Source: Hygrocybe punicea
Taxonomy: Eukaryota > Basidiomycota > Agaricomycetes > Agaricales > Hygrophoraceae
Assembly (NCBI GenBank): GCA_963556145.1
Contig: OY744473.1
Location: 2,790,001 to 2,854,000 of the forward strand
Direction of reading: 5' to 3'
DNA length: 64,000 nt
Made by a program: the position numbers and the translations under genes. Under the pieces are notes generated by a model. The model was not told the DNA's origin. It saw only the letters and a program-made list of their open reading frames with translations, and made no database searches. Below, piece after piece: positions 61,250 through 64,000 of this stretch (positions are counted from its first letter, which is position 1; the number at the start of each line of letters is the position of its first letter).

Positions 61250-62276
61250 AACCGTGAGGATGGTGGTGTGCCCAACACCACCCGGTCACATCTGAGGACC
61301 CGCGGATTAACGCCCGCAAACCTGTACCCGTGGCAACGGGTACGGGTATGGGTACGGGTATGGGTACGGTTTGCGGAAAAAAACCCGCGATAGATTACTG
61401 TGCATGATCCACTACTTGGTCACACTAACTGTTTTGGTGTCATTCTCCTACAACTTCAAAGATATTCATAAATTATCTTTTCAAGGTGATAGACATTTGT
61501 CTCAGGAAGATATCCATATAATTTGAATGAGAGTTACAAGGCTAAGAATCCTGCAGGAGTGAGAATAGTACAGGAGTGTCCATTTTTGACCCTGACCAGG
61601 AAGTGGGTCATACCTGCTATGCTATAAGATACAGTAACATTTCAACCTTATGCTGCAGTAAAATCTATTCTACTATATCTCTTTTTACATATGAAATCTG
61701 AATTTATGATTCTATTAACCCAAACTATAGTACTTGATGCCTTTCAAGTTCAACTACCTGTGTTTTTATACAAGTGGGCACTTGTTGGAAAGAATGACAG
61801 TTGTGCATAATGTTCTTATGAGTTATATCTATCACTATTGTGGCCATATCATAGATAGACATATGTTTAATCATGGCCAACTGCAGTTGAAGACAGCAAC
61901 AATATGCTGGTTACAAAATTTGACATTGACCAGGTACCTGGTGTGACCAAGTACCCAACTGACCACAGTAGATAGCTACAATATATTGTGATTTTTTTTG
62001 GTAAAATGTGTGATAATACTAAAATTAAGTGTCCGAAGTTCATGAACTTGGTTCAGGCTCTGAAAAGAAAATCCGAATGGTTCACAGCGGTTCAGGTTCA
62101 GTTCACATAAAATCCTGAACTGAACCCGGAGTTCAGTTCAGAGTTCAGCCAAAATGGGTCTGAACTGGACTGAACTGAACTTTGGTAGCACTAGCGGGTA
62201 TGTGGGTATGGGTACTGGTGGGTACAGGTACAGGTCAGGCCTCAGGTACCCAGGGGTTTGGCCCTGCTATGCCCTA

Positions 62277-62601
62277 CAATCAACTTAACTGAGGGTTGGT
62301 TTCCAGAGGGGAGAACAGCAGCTTTCATTGTTTCCTACATGAAGGATCTACAGGAGAGAGTAGATGCACTGGAATTGACTTCCGGGCGTGGCTGGTGGTC
62401 ATGTTTGGTTGACGCGGCTTGTTGACTGTCATGTGACGTTCACGCGTTCCCAAATTGGTCCGTGCACCAAACAAATGTATATAAGGCTCTGAAACCTCAC
62501 ATATTTACTTCGGGGCATTCCCCCTTTAGTACTTAACAATAAGATAAATAGGTTATAAAAATCATGAGTTTACACTTATTATTTAATAATGATCTTTGTG
62601 T
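62277..62601. other. no supported gene; promoter-like sequence
   Basis: TATATAAGG at 62478-62486 follows a CATGTGACGTTCACG word (62431), but no gene starts cleanly downstream. A foldback MITE follows. Confidence 0.3.
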
Positions 62602-62805
62602 AGATTCCACATGGACTCCAGGTGGACAAAAATGGGACATAGTTCATGTGGATTCCACATGGATTCCACGTGGATTCCACATATCCACATGGAATCCACA
62701 TGGAATTTACCTGGAGTGGGACTGAAATTTTGAGTGGTAAAATGTCCATTTGGCTGGGGTGGAATTCATGTGGAATCCACCTGGAATCCACATTGTCCCA
62801 CTGGG
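62602..62805. mobile_element. foldback MITE of GTGGATTCCACATG units
   Basis: Inverted ends GATTCCACATGGACTCCAGG and CCTGGAATCCACATTGTCCC. The edges are made of repeated TGGATTCCACATGGA palindromes. Target duplication not resolved. Confidence 0.7.
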
Positions 62806-62975
62806 AATCAGTGGTAAAGGGTAAAGAGCTCCCTGTAATGGAACATATTCTGAATGCGAGGTTCTTGAAGTCGATGTGATCGAAACATACAGTCTGAGGT
62901 CCAAAATTGAAGGTGCTCGTCGACCAGATGCTGTTGCTGAAGGTACGTTCCAGCTGTGGATACTTCTTGTATAGT

Positions 62976-63228
62976 CATCAGGAAATCAGGGAGGCCCCGG
63001 TATATCCAGGCAGAGTTGATAATTGATAAGCAGACTTGCAGCTGTTTGCAATGTCTTATCTGGCCAAATAAATGCATTCAAGCACAATATAATTATTGTG
63101 ATAGTTGATCATTTGCATTCATATTTGCTTAAAATTGATTGCTGTATATAAGGGGTTACCATATACTCCTAATTATTCCTGCAACATACCAAATTTTCAA
63201 AGTCTTGTGGAGCCTTGGCCATACAATA
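62976..63228 (+). repeat. dispersed repeat R1, full copy
   Basis: 253 bp, differing from 36393-36645 at about four positions, all transitions (for example CATCAGGAAATCAGGG versus ...CGGGG). Confidence 0.9.
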
Positions 63229-63425
63229 TAGACCATTGACTCTCTTGACTAGCTACCACGCGGCACCCCGACTGGGACCCCGGATGGAACGAGTGGTGGC
63301 CGGTGCACAAAAAACGGAAAATACAGGTCGCATGAACTATTATTTCATTGGGGAACACTGTACATCGTACTGTGAGGACACACACACGAGATAAACAAAA
63401 CAAAATCCTGTAGCTCCCGAGAGAA
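63229..63425. other. 5' flank of the small ORF
   Basis: No recognisable element. Confidence 0.3.
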
Positions 63426-63797
63426 ATGCCACCAAAAGGCAAGTCAGGTACTCTAACACCAAGCCAAATACGACAAACAGAGAATACGGACAGTACGGAT
63501 GCGACACGGAGACCTATGAGAGCAGAAGTAATCAAGGACAGTAGTATATCATCAGACGTTCACAACGCAGAGGAAGGAAAAACACTACTCGAACGCGAGG
63601 CATACATCGTCAACGGAGAGCCCATAACTCCACAGACCCTAGCAATTGCCGTACTAAGAGTGGTGGCTGCAACGACCAGAATGCCGAGATCGTGCACAAA
63701 TGTCCTGAGAGCAGTAGCCTTCGTGCTGGAAAGCATCCGAACGGAAGAGGTAGCAGGGAATATTGCTGAGACAATATGCAACAAATTGGAGGACTAG
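63426..63797 (+). CDS. unrecognised 123-residue ORF
   Basis: MPPKGKSGTLTPSQIRQTEN at the start: basic, Thr/Ser-rich first 40 residues. The second half is helical (ITPQTLAIAVLRVVAATTRM, AVAFVLESIRTEEVAGNIAE). A basic disordered N-terminus with a helical C-terminus is common in gag-like or ORF1-like proteins of fungal retroelements. No zinc knuckle or RT follows before the window ends. An AATAAA at 63850 could serve polyadenylation. It ends with TAG and shows no decay. Function unknown. Confidence 0.4.
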   Translation: MPPKGKSGTLTPSQIRQTENTDSTDATRRPMRAEVIKDSSISSDVHNAEEGKTLLEREAYIVNGEPITPQTLAIAVLRVVAATTRMPRSCTNVLRAVAFVLESIRTEEVAGNIAETICNKLED

Positions 63798-64000
63798 TGG
63801 GGTGTGGGCCATTGCTTTGCATGGCATGTTACTCGTCCCTTTTTCACAATAAAAACAAATATTAAAATTGTGCATACACAAATAGTACAGCATTATTACC
63901 ATTTCGTGACAATAAATCCATGTTTGAGAAGTTATCTATGTTTCCTTCATTAATACAAATTGATTTTGTTAACATACCATCATGAAACCATACCATACCG
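63798..64000. other. AT-rich end of window
   Basis: No further feature; last bases contain CATACCATCATGAAACCATAC. Confidence 0.3.

Larger units (their letters stand above)
60313..62193. mobile_element. non-autonomous hAT-type element, 1.88 kb
   Basis: Ends TAGTGCTGCCAAATTTCGG and GAACTTTGGTAGCACTA. Flanks are GCGGGTAT on both sides (60305-60312 and 62194-62201), an exact 8-bp duplication. On the plus strand the inside reads: hairpin C (about 60622-60642) directly followed by GGTAAGT; an Asn/Gln-rich exon-like block ending with hairpin B (60797-60830) and AGTAGGTATG; an intron-like stretch; an ACCACG/ACAACA microsatellite block; hairpin A (61195-61249). No transposase. It is related to the element at 34128 in layout, with different microsatellites. 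Confidence 0.9.
60066..62276. mobile_element. hAT MITE (about 320 bp) carrying a nested hAT element
   Basis: Ends TAGGGCATAACAAGG and GGCCCTGCTATGCCCTA. CAATCAAC flanks both sides (60058-60065 and 62277-62284), an exact 8-bp duplication. The left part includes a long hairpin 60164-60290 (GAGTGAGATATGAGTAAAAC and its complement). A 1.88-kb hAT element is inserted at 60313 within a GCGGGTAT site. Confidence 0.9.

Noticed and set aside
61734..61946. 70-codon plus-strand frame
   Set aside because: AT-rich, no family, inside a hAT element; no splice or codon support.

Overview
The window looks like a nuclear contig of an agaricomycete fungus (Basidiomycota). Introns are short (about 47-90 nt) with GT..AG ends. 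The mobile genes belong to families I know mainly from mushroom-forming fungi (KDZ, Plavaka, a P-like transposase family, DUF6698-type repeat proteins). Genus cannot be resolved by eye.

Region 1 (1-7 kb) is ordinary gene space. It holds a 5' part of an NBS1/nibrin-like DNA-repair gene (-, running off the left edge), a complete eight-exon KDM4/JMJD2-like histone demethylase gene (-), and a five-exon C2H2 zinc-finger gene (+). Exon joins of all three were followed base by base and stay in frame.

Region 2 (about 7.3-16.5 kb) is repeat-rich. It has a low-complexity element bounded by imperfect inverted repeats, a truncated gag-like gene, two small unrecognised genes, and the 3' half of a degraded P-like transposase gene. 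The 5' half of that gene lies 9 kb away at 25.5-26.5 kb. The two halves are separated by a 8,964-bp foldback element (16541-25504) with a 7-bp target duplication CTTCATC. Its arms of over 2 kb carry about 45 copies of a 34-bp minisatellite. Inside it sits a 2.1-kb terminal-direct-repeat retroelement (159-bp LTRs, no gag-pol seen).

Region 3 (26.5-37 kb) holds a degraded Plavaka transposase gene and several non-autonomous hAT-type elements with exact or near-exact 8-bp target duplications, some nested. These elements share recurring hairpins placed next to splice-donor-like sites and around low-complexity exons.

Region 4 (37-51 kb) holds fragments of a host clathrin heavy chain gene, a DUF6698-like gene, an uncharacterised zinc-cysteine gene, and a KDZ transposase gene broken by a solo LTR, a 1.9-kb inverted-repeat element, a hAT MITE and a 71-bp duplication.

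Region 5 (51-60 kb) has remnants of a viroplasmin-like gene, a DUF6698 gene and a DUF6532-like gene with a coding minisatellite. It also has a nearly intact P-loop NTPase gene (56747-59649) of about 930 codons whose architecture suggests NTPase plus nuclease. Region 6 (60-64 kb) is a hAT element nested in a hAT MITE, another foldback MITE, a 253-bp dispersed repeat and a small ORF.

Apart from the first 7 kb, and possibly the NTPase, little here looks like functional host coding sequence. No tRNA, rRNA or CRISPR locus was found.
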